Shown here piece after piece: positions 50,540 to 58,539 of a stretch of DNA of 64,000 nucleotides (within the stretch, counting starts at the first letter, position 1; each line of letters begins with the position of its first letter). Source of the stretch: Streptomyces avermitilis MA-4680 = NBRC 14893 (GTDB taxonomy: Bacteria > Actinomycetota > Actinomycetes > Streptomycetales > Streptomycetaceae); NCBI RefSeq assembly GCF_000009765.2, contig NC_003155.5, forward strand, positions 4,650,001 to 4,714,000, written 5' to 3'. The notes under the pieces were generated by a model. The model saw only the letters and a program-made list of their open reading frames with translations, searched no databases and was not told the origin of the DNA. The position numbers were made by a program, and so were the translations under genes.

Positions 50540-51658
50540 CTAGACGGACTGCCGGAAACGGGTCGTGCGGTGCACCGGATCCGTGTCGATCTTCGGGATC
50601 ACGTGCTCGCCGATCAGCCGGATCGTCTGGAGCGTCTCCTCCTTGGGGACACCCACCGGCAGACCGAAGCTCAGCTGGTCGGCGCCCGCCTGCTCCCAGC
50701 GCTTGCACTGGGTCAGCACCTCGCCCGGATCGCCGCAGATCAGCAGCTCCTCGGCGATGAGCAGCTCGATGAACTCCTCGTTGTACTCGGGGAGCGTCTC
50801 GGGCCAGACGGGGAAGCCCTCGGGGCGCGGGAAGGTGTCGTGGTAGCGGAAGACGAGGGACGGCAGGTAGTGCAGCTGGCCGCCGACCGCGATCCGTACC
50901 GCCTCCTCGTGCGTCGGCGCGCAGATGGCGGTGGTCGTCACCATCACGTTGTCGTTGACGAAGTCCCCGACCGGCCGCGCCTCGACGACCGCCGTCTTGT
51001 ACTGCTCGAGGACCCACTCCATGTCGGAGACCTTCTGCACGCTGAAGCCGAGCACGCCGAGGCCCTTGCGGGCGGCCATGGCGTACGAGGGCGGCGACCC
51101 GGCGGCGTACCACATCGCGGGGTGCGACTTCCCGTACGGCTTGGGCAGCACCTTGCGCGGCGGGAGCTGCCAGTGCTTGCCCTGGAACCCGGGGTACTCC
51201 TCCTGGAGCCACATCTTCGGGAACTCGGCGATGGTCTCTTCCCAGATCTCCTTGGTGTAGTTCATGTCGGTGACGCCCGGTATGAAACCGAGGATCTCGT
51301 GGCTGCCCGCCCCCCGTCCGCTGCCGAACTCGAAGCGGCCCTCGCTGAGGTGGTCGAGCATGGCGACCTTCTCGGCGACCTTCACGGGGTGGTTGACCTG
51401 GGCGAGCGGGTTGAAGATGCCGGAGCCGAGGTGGATGCGCTCGGTGGCGTGCGCGAGATAGCCGAGGAAGACGTCGTTGGCGGAGAGGTGCGAGTACTCG
51501 TCCAGGAAGTGGTGCTCGGACGCCCAGGCGTACTTGAAGCCGGACGTGTCCGCCTGGATGACGTACTCGGTCTCCTCCATCAGCGCCTTGTGTTCCGCGA
51601 GCGGGTCGGTCTCGGCGCGCTTGCCCACGTATCCCTGTACAAAGAGCCCGAATTCCAA
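50540..51658 (-). CDS. LLM-class flavin/F420-dependent oxidoreductase
   Basis: This 372-residue protein is a luciferase-like monooxygenase-fold enzyme: MEFGLFVQGY start, FKYAWASEHHFLDEY, LGSGIFNPLAQVNHPVKVAEKVAMLDHLSEGR, then GRGAGSHEILGF. The sequence is closest to the bacterial-luciferase alkanal monooxygenase branch, using FMN or F420. TTG at 51658 is the first possible start because an in-frame TGA lies just before, and it gives the family's normal N-terminus. The ribosome site is weak (GGGGA about 12 bases upstream). Two CTGACG-type palindromes lie 35 and 98 bases upstream, so a promoter probably starts here. Confidence 0.92.
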   Translation of the reverse strand: MEFGLFVQGYVGKRAETDPLAEHKALMEETEYVIQADTSGFKYAWASEHHFLDEYSHLSANDVFLGYLAHATERIHLGSGIFNPLAQVNHPVKVAEKVAMLDHLSEGRFEFGSGRGAGSHEILGFIPGVTDMNYTKEIWEETIAEFPKMWLQEEYPGFQGKHWQLPPRKVLPKPYGKSHPAMWYAAGSPPSYAMAARKGLGVLGFSVQKVSDMEWVLEQYKTAVVEARPVGDFVNDNVMVTTTAICAPTHEEAVRIAVGGQLHYLPSLVFRYHDTFPRPEGFPVWPETLPEYNEEFIELLIAEELLICGDPGEVLTQCKRWEQAGADQLSFGLPVGVPKEETLQTIRLIGEHVIPKIDTDPVHRTTRFRQSV

Positions 51659-51692
51659 GGAGGTTCACCGTCCCCAGGAGTCTTGTCCATCA

Positions 51693-51713
51693 AATCTGAC
51701 GTGCCGTCAGATT
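51693..51713. promoter_or_regulatory. CTGACG-N3-CGTCAG operator, site 2
   Basis: AATCTGACG-TGC-CGTCAGATT has perfect 9-bp arms, the best copy in the window, 35 bases before the LLM start. Confidence 0.8.
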
Positions 51714-51755
51714 CACACAGCCGACTGTTCCACCGCCCCCGAGGAGCGTCAATAG

Positions 51756-51770
51756 CTGACGAGACGTCAG
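51756..51770. promoter_or_regulatory. CTGACG-N3-CGTCAG operator, site 3
   Basis: CTGACG-AGA-CGTCAG lies about 60 bases from site 2 and overlaps the stop codon of the SDR gene. Two sites together suggest cooperative control of an internal promoter for the LLM-amidohydrolase-dehydrogenase genes. Confidence 0.7.
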
Positions 51771-52543
51771 ATGACGCTCACTCCCGCCAGCCATCCTCCG
51801 TCGATCACGAACGGCTGCCCGGTGATGTACGAGGAGTCCTCACCGGAGAGGAAGAGGGCCAGCCGGGCGACCTCCTCGGGCCTGCCGATCCGGCCCAGCG
51901 GCACGAGCCTGCCGTACAGCTCGCTGAGGGCCCGCGCCGTCTCCTCGGGGTCCGCGCCGGGGTCGAGCTGGGACGGGTTGCTCATGGCGGTGTCGATGGC
52001 ACCCGGGCAGACGGCGTTGACCCGTATCTTCTTGGCGGCCAGTTCCAGGGCGGCGACGCGGGTGAGGCCGACGATGGCGTGCTTGGTCGCCGTGTACGCG
52101 CCCACGTACGCCATGCCCGTCAGGCCCGCGTACGAGGCCGTGTTCACGATGGTGCCGCCGCCCGCCGCCTCGATCTCGGGCGCGACGGTCTTGATGCCGA
52201 GGAAGACGCCGACCTGGTTGACCTGCACGATCTGCTGGAACTCGGCGAGTGGCGTGCCGACCAGGTCGTTGAAGCGCAGGATGCCGGCGTTGTTGACGAG
52301 GCCGTCGATGTGCCCGTACGCGTCCTTCGCGACCGTGACGGCCGCCTGCCAGTCGTCCTCCCGACCGACGTCGAGGTGGACGTACCGGGCCCCGATCTCC
52401 TTGGCCAGGGCCTCCCCCTGGTCGTCGAGCACATCCGCGACGACGACCTTGGCGCCCTCCTCGACGAAGAGCCGCGCCTCCTGCTCACCCTGCCCGCGCG
52501 CCGCCCCGCTGATGAGGACGACGCGTCCGTCCAGCTTGCCCAT
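51767..52543 (-). CDS. Short-chain dehydrogenase/reductase
   Basis: This 258-residue classical SDR has GAARGQGEQEARLF at the nucleotide loop, DVLDD after strand 2, NNAGILRF, the catalytic YTATK motif, and CPGAIDTAM. The C-terminus has ITGQPFVIDGGWLAG. The acidic residue after strand 2 favours NAD over NADP. The ATG at 52543 has GGGAG four bases upstream. Its stop codon overlaps operator site 3. It lies eight bases after the LLM gene at 52.6 kb and belongs to the same run. It likely oxidises a hydroxyl of the catabolic substrate. Confidence 0.94.
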   Translation of the reverse strand: MGKLDGRVVLISGAARGQGEQEARLFVEEGAKVVVADVLDDQGEALAKEIGARYVHLDVGREDDWQAAVTVAKDAYGHIDGLVNNAGILRFNDLVGTPLAEFQQIVQVNQVGVFLGIKTVAPEIEAAGGGTIVNTASYAGLTGMAYVGAYTATKHAIVGLTRVAALELAAKKIRVNAVCPGAIDTAMSNPSQLDPGADPEETARALSELYGRLVPLGRIGRPEEVARLALFLSGEDSSYITGQPFVIDGGWLAGVSVI

Positions 52544-52551
52544 GGGTCTCC

Positions 52552-53481
52552 CTAGGTGAGGTGCGGCGCCACCTCGGCGCCGAACGCGGCCATCTGGTCG
52601 GTGAGTTCGCTGCGGCTCCGGCTGCGGAACCGCACCTGGATCTGGTCCACGCCCATCGCCCGGTACGCCCGCAGCGACTCGGCGAGGGCTTCGGGGCGCC
52701 CGGCGAGGGTGCGGCGGCCGACGTCCCAGCCGGGCCCGCCCACGTACAGGGGCTCGGTGATGGCGCCGACGGTGATCGGGTCGGAGATGCCCGCGCCCTC
52801 CCGCAGTCGCCGCAGCTTCGCGATCTGCTCCGGCAGCCGGTCGCGCGGGTCCCCCTGCGGCAGCCACCCGTCGCCCCGGACCGCGGCCCGGCGCACGGCG
52901 GCGGGCGAGGAGCCGCCGACCCACAGGGGCACCCGCGGCTGGGCGGGGCGGGGCCGCTGCCCGAGCCCCTCGAAGTCGTACACCTTGCCGTGGTGGACGG
53001 GGAATTCGTCGGGCCCCAGCGCGGCCCTCAGCGCGTCGACGCACTCGTCGAGCACGAACCCCCGCCGCTCGAAGTCCACCCCCAGCGCCTCGAACTCCTC
53101 CCGTACGTGCCCGGCGCCGACCCCGAGGATCAGACGGCCGCCGGAGAGGTGGTCGAGGGTCGCGTACTGCTTGGCCGTGACGAGCGGATGCCGCAGCCCG
53201 ACGACCGCTACATGGCTGAGCAGCCGGACGCGCTCGGTGACACCGGCCAGGAAGGACAGGGTGGCGACGGGGTCGTACCAGACGGTGCTCATCGCGCTCG
53301 CGAGACGCCGGGGGATCGCGACGTGGTCGCAGCCCGCGAGGTAGGCGAAACCGGAGCGGTCGGCGGTGCGGGCGATCTCCACGAGGTCGTCCGGCCCGGC
53401 GCCCGCCTCCCAGCCCTCCGTGTAGAGGGTGCTCTGGGACTGGACGGGGAGCTGGATCCCGTAGGCGAAGGAGCCGTTCAA
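52552..53481 (-). CDS. LLM-class F420-type oxidoreductase
   Basis: This 309-residue luciferase-fold protein has FAYGIQLPVQSQ at the start, FAYLAGCDHVAIPR, LSHVAVVGLRHPLVTAKQYATLDHLSGGRLILGVGAGHVREEFEALGV and RPRPAQPRVPLWVGGSSPAAVRRAA. This is typical of the F420-dependent group of actinobacterial LLM enzymes, though FMN cannot be excluded. The start is TTG at 53481, overlapping the upstream stop by TTGA, so translation is coupled to the amidohydrolase gene. It is the second LLM gene in the cluster, only distantly like the first. Confidence 0.9.
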   Translation of the reverse strand: MNGSFAYGIQLPVQSQSTLYTEGWEAGAGPDDLVEIARTADRSGFAYLAGCDHVAIPRRLASAMSTVWYDPVATLSFLAGVTERVRLLSHVAVVGLRHPLVTAKQYATLDHLSGGRLILGVGAGHVREEFEALGVDFERRGFVLDECVDALRAALGPDEFPVHHGKVYDFEGLGQRPRPAQPRVPLWVGGSSPAAVRRAAVRGDGWLPQGDPRDRLPEQIAKLRRLREGAGISDPITVGAITEPLYVGGPGWDVGRRTLAGRPEALAESLRAYRAMGVDQIQVRFRSRSRSELTDQMAAFGAEVAPHLT

Positions 53482-54728
53482 CGGGCACCGCCGGGACCGG
53501 CCCACAACCCGTCGTCCGTGAGCCCGAGGAGCTCGATCGCGTTCCCCCGCACGATCCGCTCCACCACCTCCGCCTCCAGGTGCCCCATCTGCGCCTCGCC
53601 GACCTCGCGGGACTTGGGCCAGGTCGAGTCGGAGTGCGGGTAGTCGGTCTCGTACAGGACGTTTCCGATCCCGATGGCGTCGAGGTTCCGCAGCCCGAAG
53701 GCGTCGTCGAAGAAGCAGCCGAAGACGTGGCCGGCGAAGAGTTCGGACGGCGGACGGTGCACCTTGTCCGCGACGCCGCCCCAGCCGCGGTTCTCCTCCC
53801 ACACCACGTCCGCGCGCTCCAGGATGTAGGGGATCCAGCCGATCTGGCCTTCCGCGTACATGACCCTGAGGTTCGGGAAGCGCTCGAACTTGCCGCTCAT
53901 CAGCCAGTCCACCATCGAGAAGCAGCAGTTGGCGAAGGTGATGGTGGAGCCGACGGCCGGCGGGGCGTCGGCCGACGTCGACGGCATGCGGCTGCTGGAG
54001 CCGATGTGCATGGCGATGACGGTGCCGGTCTCGTCGCAGGCGGCCAGGAACGGGTCCCAGTCGTCCGTGTGGACCGACGGCAGGCCCAGGTGCGGCGGTA
54101 TCTCGGAGAAGGCCACGGCGCGTACGCCGCGGGCGGCGTTGCGGCGCACCTCCGCCGCCGCGAGCCGCGCGTCCCAGAGGGGCACCAGGGTGAGGGGGAT
54201 GAGCCGGCCGTGGGCGTCCGGGCCGCACCACTCCTCCACCATCCAGTCGTTGTAGGCCCTGACCCCGAGAAGGCCCAGTTCACGGTCCTTGGCCTCGGTG
54301 AACGTCTGGCCGCAGAAGCGGGGGAAGGTGGGGAAACAGAGGGCGGACTGGACGTGGTTGACGTCCATGTCGGCGAGCCGCCGCGGGACGTCGTACGACC
54401 CCGGACGCATCTGCTCGTACGTGATGACTTCGAGCTTGATCTCGTCGCGGGAGTACCCGACGGCGGTGTCGAGACGGGTGAGCGGCCGGTGCAGGTCCTC
54501 GTAGACCCACCAGTCGCCGAGGGGGCCGTCGTCGCCGGGACCGCCCATGACCGGGGCGAACTTGCCGCCCAGGAAGGTCATTTCCTTCAGAGGCGCGCGG
54601 ACTATGCGAGGGCCTGTGTCCTGGTACTTCTTCGGGAGCCGGTCCCGCCAGACGTCAGGGGGCTCCACCGTGTGGTCGTCCACCGAGATGATCTTCGGGA
54701 AGGCCGAAAGGGTCCGGGAGGTCTCCAT
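53478..54728 (-). CDS. Amidohydrolase (amidohydrolase_2 family)
   Basis: This 416-residue metal-dependent hydrolase or decarboxylase-type protein of the amidohydrolase_2 family has SVDDHTVEPPDVW at the start in place of the metal motif, FANCCFSMVDWLMSGKF, LRVMYAEGQIGWIPYILER and LYETDYPHSDSTWP with the catalytic Asp. Related enzymes hydrolyse ring or side-chain C-C or C-N bonds in mycobacterial catabolic clusters. ATG at 54728 is given; a GTG nine bases earlier is equally possible, and no ribosome site is strong, so a leaderless or short-leader message may be used. A CTGACG palindrome lies 22 bases upstream. Confidence 0.9.
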   Translation of the reverse strand: METSRTLSAFPKIISVDDHTVEPPDVWRDRLPKKYQDTGPRIVRAPLKEMTFLGGKFAPVMGGPGDDGPLGDWWVYEDLHRPLTRLDTAVGYSRDEIKLEVITYEQMRPGSYDVPRRLADMDVNHVQSALCFPTFPRFCGQTFTEAKDRELGLLGVRAYNDWMVEEWCGPDAHGRLIPLTLVPLWDARLAAAEVRRNAARGVRAVAFSEIPPHLGLPSVHTDDWDPFLAACDETGTVIAMHIGSSSRMPSTSADAPPAVGSTITFANCCFSMVDWLMSGKFERFPNLRVMYAEGQIGWIPYILERADVVWEENRGWGGVADKVHRPPSELFAGHVFGCFFDDAFGLRNLDAIGIGNVLYETDYPHSDSTWPKSREVGEAQMGHLEAEVVERIVRGNAIELLGLTDDGLWAGPGGAR

Positions 54729-54749
54729 ACGGCTCACGGTAGCGCTGAT

Positions 54750-54764
54750 CTGACGACCCGTCAG
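54750..54764. promoter_or_regulatory. CTGACG-N3-CGTCAG operator, site 4
   Basis: CTGACG-ACC-CGTCAG has perfect 6-bp arms and lies just before the start of the minus-strand amidohydrolase gene. It is in the right place to block the promoter of the whole run. Confidence 0.75.
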
Positions 54765-54928
54765 CTATGTGCGAGGGCACTCCCGGGGCGGACGTCATGG
54801 GGCGAGTGTGTGCAGGCTTTGTGACGTCCCCCGCGGCGCCCTGTGATCGCTTTCCCCCGCGGCTGACGCATCCGCCATGAACAAGGCAAACTGTCCTCCT
54901 AGTCAGGACGGTTCGGCAGGGGGCAGCG

Positions 54929-57871
54929 ATGGACGGTGTGCCGCGAGTACCGGAGCAGTGGCGTCCCGAGGAATCGGCGGCGCTGCGCTTCGGCGTGCTC
55001 GGCCCGGTCCGCGCCTGGCACGGGGAGAAAGCGCTGTCCACCGGTTCCCCGCAGCAACGCGCCCTGCTGGCCGCGCTGTTGCTGCGCGAGGGCCGCACCG
55101 CGACGGCCGGTGAGCTCATCGACGCCCTGTGGGGCGACGAGCCGCCGTCGCAGGCCCTGGCCGCCGTACGGACCTACGCCTCCCGGCTGCGCAAGGTACT
55201 GCCGGCCGGAGTCATGGTCAGCGAGTCGGGCGGGTACGCGATCCGCGGCCTGCCCGAGGAGGCGCTGGACGTGTCCCTGGCCCAGGCGCTCGCCGCCGAC
55301 GCGGAGAAGGCGAAGGCCGCGGGCGACCTGTGCCGGGCCCGCGCCCTGCTCAACGAGGCGCTGGCCCTGTGGGACGGGGAGCCGCTGGCGAGCCTGCCGG
55401 GACCGTACGCCGAGACCCAGCGGGCCCGCCTCGACGAATGGCGGCTCCAGCTCCTGGAGTCCCGGCTCGACATGGACCTGGAACAGGGCTGCCACGCGGA
55501 GGCCGTCTCGGAGCTGACCGCCCTGACGGCCGCGCACCCCCTGCGGGAGCGGCTGCGCGAGCTGCTGATGCTCGCGCTGTACCGCAGCGGCCGGCAGGCG
55601 GAGGCCCTCGCGGTCTACGCGGACACCCGGCACCTGCTGGCCGAGGAACTCGGCGTCGACCCCCGCTCCGGCCTGAAGGAACTCCAGCAGCGCATCCTCC
55701 AGGCGGACCCGGGCCTGGCGGAGCCCTCCGGCCCGGCCGCCGAACCCCCGCCGGCGCCCGTACGCCCCGCCCAGCTCCCCGCCACGGTGCCCGACTTCAC
55801 CGGCCGGGACGCCTTCGTCGCCGAACTGAGCGACGTGCTCGCGTCCGCCGAGGGCCGGGTGATGGCGGTCTCGGCACTGGCCGGGATCGGCGGCGTCGGC
55901 AAGACGACCCTCGCCGTGCACGTGGCCCACCAGGCGCGGGCCGCCTTCCCCGACGGCCAGCTGTACGTGGACCTCCAGGGCGCCGGACAGCGGGCGGCGG
56001 AGCCGGAGACCGTCCTGGGCGCGTTCCTGCGGGCCCTCGGCACCGCGGACTCGGCGATCCCCGACTCCCTGGAGGAACGCTCCGCCCTGTACCGCTCGGT
56101 CCTCGACGGCCGCCGCGTGCTGGTCCTGCTGGACAACGCCCGCGACGCCGCCCAGGTGCGTCCGCTGCTGCCCGGCATGGAGGGCTGCGCGGCCCTGGTC
56201 ACCTCCCGGGTACGGATGGTGGGCCTGGCCGGGGCGCACCTCGTGGACCTCGACGTGATGTCGCCGGAGGAGGCCCTCCAGCTCTTCACGAAGATCGTGG
56301 GCGAGGAGCGGGTGGCATCGGAGCGCGAGGCGGCCCTTGACGTGGTGGCGGCGTGCGGTTTCCTTCCCCTGGCGATCCGCATCGCCGCGTCCCGGCTGGC
56401 GGCCCGGCGCACCTGGACCGTCTCCGTACTGGCGGCGAAGCTCGCCGACGAACGCCGGCGCCTCGACGAGCTCCAGGCCGGCGACCTGGCCGTGAAGGCC
56501 ACCTTCGAGCTGGGCTACGGCCAGCTGGACCCGCCCCAGGCCCGCGCCTTCCGCCTGCTGGGCCTCGCGGACGGCCCGGACATGTCCCTGGCCGCGGCCG
56601 CGGCGGTCCTCGACCTCCCGGCCGAGGAGACCGAGGACCTGCTGGAGTCCCTCGTCGACACGTCCCTGCTGGAGTCGGCGGCTCCCGGCCGGTACCGGTA
56701 CCACGACCTGGTCCGCCTCTACGCCCGCGCGTGCGCGGAGCGCGACGAGCACCCGCCGAGCGAGCGGGACGCGGCCATGGCGCGGTTGCTGGACTTCTAT
56801 CTGGCCACGGCCGCGGAGGTCTTCGCCATCGAGCGGCCCGGGGACCGGCTGGTGGATCACCTGGAGCAGACCCGGACCCCGGGACTGGTCTTCCCGGACC
56901 GCCGCGCCGCCCAGGACTGGCTCTACTCCGAGGCCGTGCCGCTCCTGGCCTGCGTACGGCAGTCGTCGGGCGGTGCGACGCTCAGGCGTGCCGTCGACCT
57001 GTTGTGGGCCGCTGTCGACCTGGCGGAATCGGGGGCGAACGCCAAGGAGTACGAGGCGGCCGCGACGGCGCTGCGGGACGCGGCGCGGGTCGCTTCGGAC
57101 CGCCGGGCGGAGGGGCGGGCCATCCTCGTCCTGGCCAACGCACGCCACTGGTCCGGCCTGTTCGACCAGGCCGATCAGGAGGCACGGCAGGCGCTCGCGC
57201 TCTCCGAGGCGGCCGCGGATCCGTTGCCCTGCTGCTGGGCGGCGAACATCCTGGGCGCCTTCGCGTTCTACCAGAGCCGCTACGCGGAGGCCGAGGAGTA
57301 CCTGGAGCGGGCCATCCGGGAGTTCCGCGCCTGCGGGGACCGCTCCGGCGCGGCGGCCGCCCTGTGCAATCTCTCCCGGCTGCACCTGGAGACGGATCGC
57401 GCCCACAGCGCCGTCGATCTCGCCCAGCAGGGCACCGAGATGTACGAGGAGCTCGGGCATTCCCTCAAGGTCGCCAACGGCCGCTACGCGCTGGGGATGG
57501 CCCTCAGCAAGAGCGGCCGGCCGGCCGACGCCACCCATCGTCTCCGGGAGGCGCTCCAGGTCTTCCGCGCGAGCCGTCAGCGGTTGTGGGAGGGGATGAC
57601 CCTCTTCCGGCTGGCCGAGGTCGATCTCCTGGCCCAGCGCCCGGCGCAGGCGGCGGCCAACTCCGAGATGGCGCTGGCGTTGCTGCGGGGGATCGGCGGC
57701 GAGTGGCGTCGCGGCAACGTGCTCACGGTGCTCGGCAAGTCCCTGAACGGGATCGGCCAGCCCGGCAGGGCTCAGGTCTGCTGGCGCGAGGCCCTCGAAA
57801 TCTACGTGAAACTGAACTCTCCCGAGGCCGCCGAGGTGCAGGCACTGCTGGCTCCGGCCGCCGCTGCCTGA
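54929..57871 (+). CDS. AfsR/SARP family regulator with NB-ARC and TPR domains
   Basis: This 980-residue regulator has the full AfsR order. A winged-helix OmpR-type DNA-binding domain comes first (about 19-95: LRFGVLGPVRAWHG, LIDALWGDEPP, YASRLRKVL). The BTAD domain follows (about 105-250: RLDEWRLQLLESRLDMDLEQG, ALYRSGRQAEALAVYADTRHLLAEELGVDP). Then come an NB-ARC ATPase with Walker A GIGGVGKTT (319-327) and a C-terminal TPR region. Such proteins activate secondary-metabolite or other gene sets, often under kinase control. The ATG has a GGGGGCAG site upstream. It is followed by a hairpin and a small NTHIT-repeat gene that may be its target. It sits between two catabolic blocks without an obvious role in them. 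Confidence 0.93.
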   Translation: MDGVPRVPEQWRPEESAALRFGVLGPVRAWHGEKALSTGSPQQRALLAALLLREGRTATAGELIDALWGDEPPSQALAAVRTYASRLRKVLPAGVMVSESGGYAIRGLPEEALDVSLAQALAADAEKAKAAGDLCRARALLNEALALWDGEPLASLPGPYAETQRARLDEWRLQLLESRLDMDLEQGCHAEAVSELTALTAAHPLRERLRELLMLALYRSGRQAEALAVYADTRHLLAEELGVDPRSGLKELQQRILQADPGLAEPSGPAAEPPPAPVRPAQLPATVPDFTGRDAFVAELSDVLASAEGRVMAVSALAGIGGVGKTTLAVHVAHQARAAFPDGQLYVDLQGAGQRAAEPETVLGAFLRALGTADSAIPDSLEERSALYRSVLDGRRVLVLLDNARDAAQVRPLLPGMEGCAALVTSRVRMVGLAGAHLVDLDVMSPEEALQLFTKIVGEERVASEREAALDVVAACGFLPLAIRIAASRLAARRTWTVSVLAAKLADERRRLDELQAGDLAVKATFELGYGQLDPPQARAFRLLGLADGPDMSLAAAAAVLDLPAEETEDLLESLVDTSLLESAAPGRYRYHDLVRLYARACAERDEHPPSERDAAMARLLDFYLATAAEVFAIERPGDRLVDHLEQTRTPGLVFPDRRAAQDWLYSEAVPLLACVRQSSGGATLRRAVDLLWAAVDLAESGANAKEYEAAATALRDAARVASDRRAEGRAILVLANARHWSGLFDQADQEARQALALSEAAADPLPCCWAANILGAFAFYQSRYAEAEEYLERAIREFRACGDRSGAAAALCNLSRLHLETDRAHSAVDLAQQGTEMYEELGHSLKVANGRYALGMALSKSGRPADATHRLREALQVFRASRQRLWEGMTLFRLAEVDLLAQRPAQAAANSEMALALLRGIGGEWRRGNVLTVLGKSLNGIGQPGRAQVCWREALEIYVKLNSPEAAEVQALLAPAAAA

Positions 57872-58003
57872 CACCGGGCAGGGCGTTCATCGTTCGTTTA
57901 TCGCGGCCAGGCACTCTCTTGGTTGTCGATCCGTCGCGTCGGGGGGCAGACGGACCGCCGGTGAGGTCGCCGCACTCGCACCTTAGGGTGGGCGACTCGA
58001 GTG

Positions 58004-58041
58004 GCCCACCCGGCCACCCTCGGGGGAGTGGCCGGGTGGGC
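58004..58041. terminator. Hairpin between the AfsR gene and the small repeat gene
   Basis: A perfect 14-bp stem (GCCCACCCGGCCAC against its complement) has a 10-base loop. It can end the AfsR transcript, or act as a leader structure 42 bases before the small repeat gene. Confidence 0.75.
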
Positions 58042-58082
58042 TCTCCACAGTTCAACGGCAATCACCATGGGGAGGCACCATC

Positions 58083-58346
58083 ATGAGCGACATCACGAAG
58101 GACGAGACGGTCGTCAAGCCGGACAACACCCACATCACCGACGCCGAGGCCGGCACGGAGATCAAGCCGCTCAACACGCACATCACCGATGCTGCGGCCG
58201 GCACGACGATCAAGCCGCTCAACACGCACATCACGGACGCCGAGGCGGGCACGGAGATCAAGCCGCTCAACACCCACATCACCGATGTCGAGGACGACGG
58301 CGAGACCACTCCGGACAACACGCACATCACGTCCAACCCCACCTAG
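58083..58346 (+). CDS. Small protein with five NTHIT repeats
   Basis: This 87-residue protein starts at ATG with GGGGAGG upstream. Asn-Thr-His-Ile-Thr occurs at residues 15, 31, 47, 63 and 79, an exact 16-residue spacing; the unit is NTHITDAEAGTEIKPL. There is no signal peptide, Cys or membrane helix, and the composition is acidic, Thr-rich and free of aromatics. I do not recognise the family with certainty; some Streptomyces small proteins next to SARP genes have similar short Asn-His repeats and are called sigma-like. A multi-core modified-peptide precursor is possible but no modifying enzyme is adjacent. Strong hairpins flank it on both sides, so it is its own transcription unit. Confidence 0.75.
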   Translation: MSDITKDETVVKPDNTHITDAEAGTEIKPLNTHITDAAAGTTIKPLNTHITDAEAGTEIKPLNTHITDVEDDGETTPDNTHITSNPT

Positions 58347-58356
58347 ACCTTTTTCC

Positions 58357-58411
58357 CACACGGGGATCGGCCGCGGCGGCGCGGAGGGGGAGCCGCCGCG
58401 GCCGACGTGTG
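58357..58411. terminator. Terminator after the repeat gene
   Basis: A perfect 14-bp stem (TCGGCCGCGGCGGC against its complement) is reinforced by an outer CACACG/CGTGTG stem. CTTTTT precedes it at 58349-58354, so on the minus strand it would have an A/T tail and also serve the convergent acyl-CoA synthetase gene. Confidence 0.75.
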
Positions 58412-58539
58412 TCCGGCGCCGGCACCGCACCCGGACTCGTCGCCGGCCGTGGCGTGCGGGAGGACCGGGAGTGCGCGCGGGTCGGGCCGTGCGGAACACC
58501 CCCTGCCAGGCGCGCCGGGAAGCCCGCTCTCCAGGCCCT

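Noticed and set aside
48795..51668. One 957-residue fusion protein of LLM and amidohydrolase
   Set aside because: The first 380 codons of that frame are a shadow of the LLM gene in another frame; the amidohydrolase has its own ATG and GAGGGGG site at 50525.
54899..57874. A 991-codon open frame on the minus strand
   Set aside because: It is exactly antisense to the AfsR/SARP gene, which has full domain motifs; the antisense product is low-complexity.
58083..58346. CRISPR-like array
   Set aside because: The 48-base periodicity comes from a coding repeat with conserved amino acids and continuous frame, and no cas genes are present.
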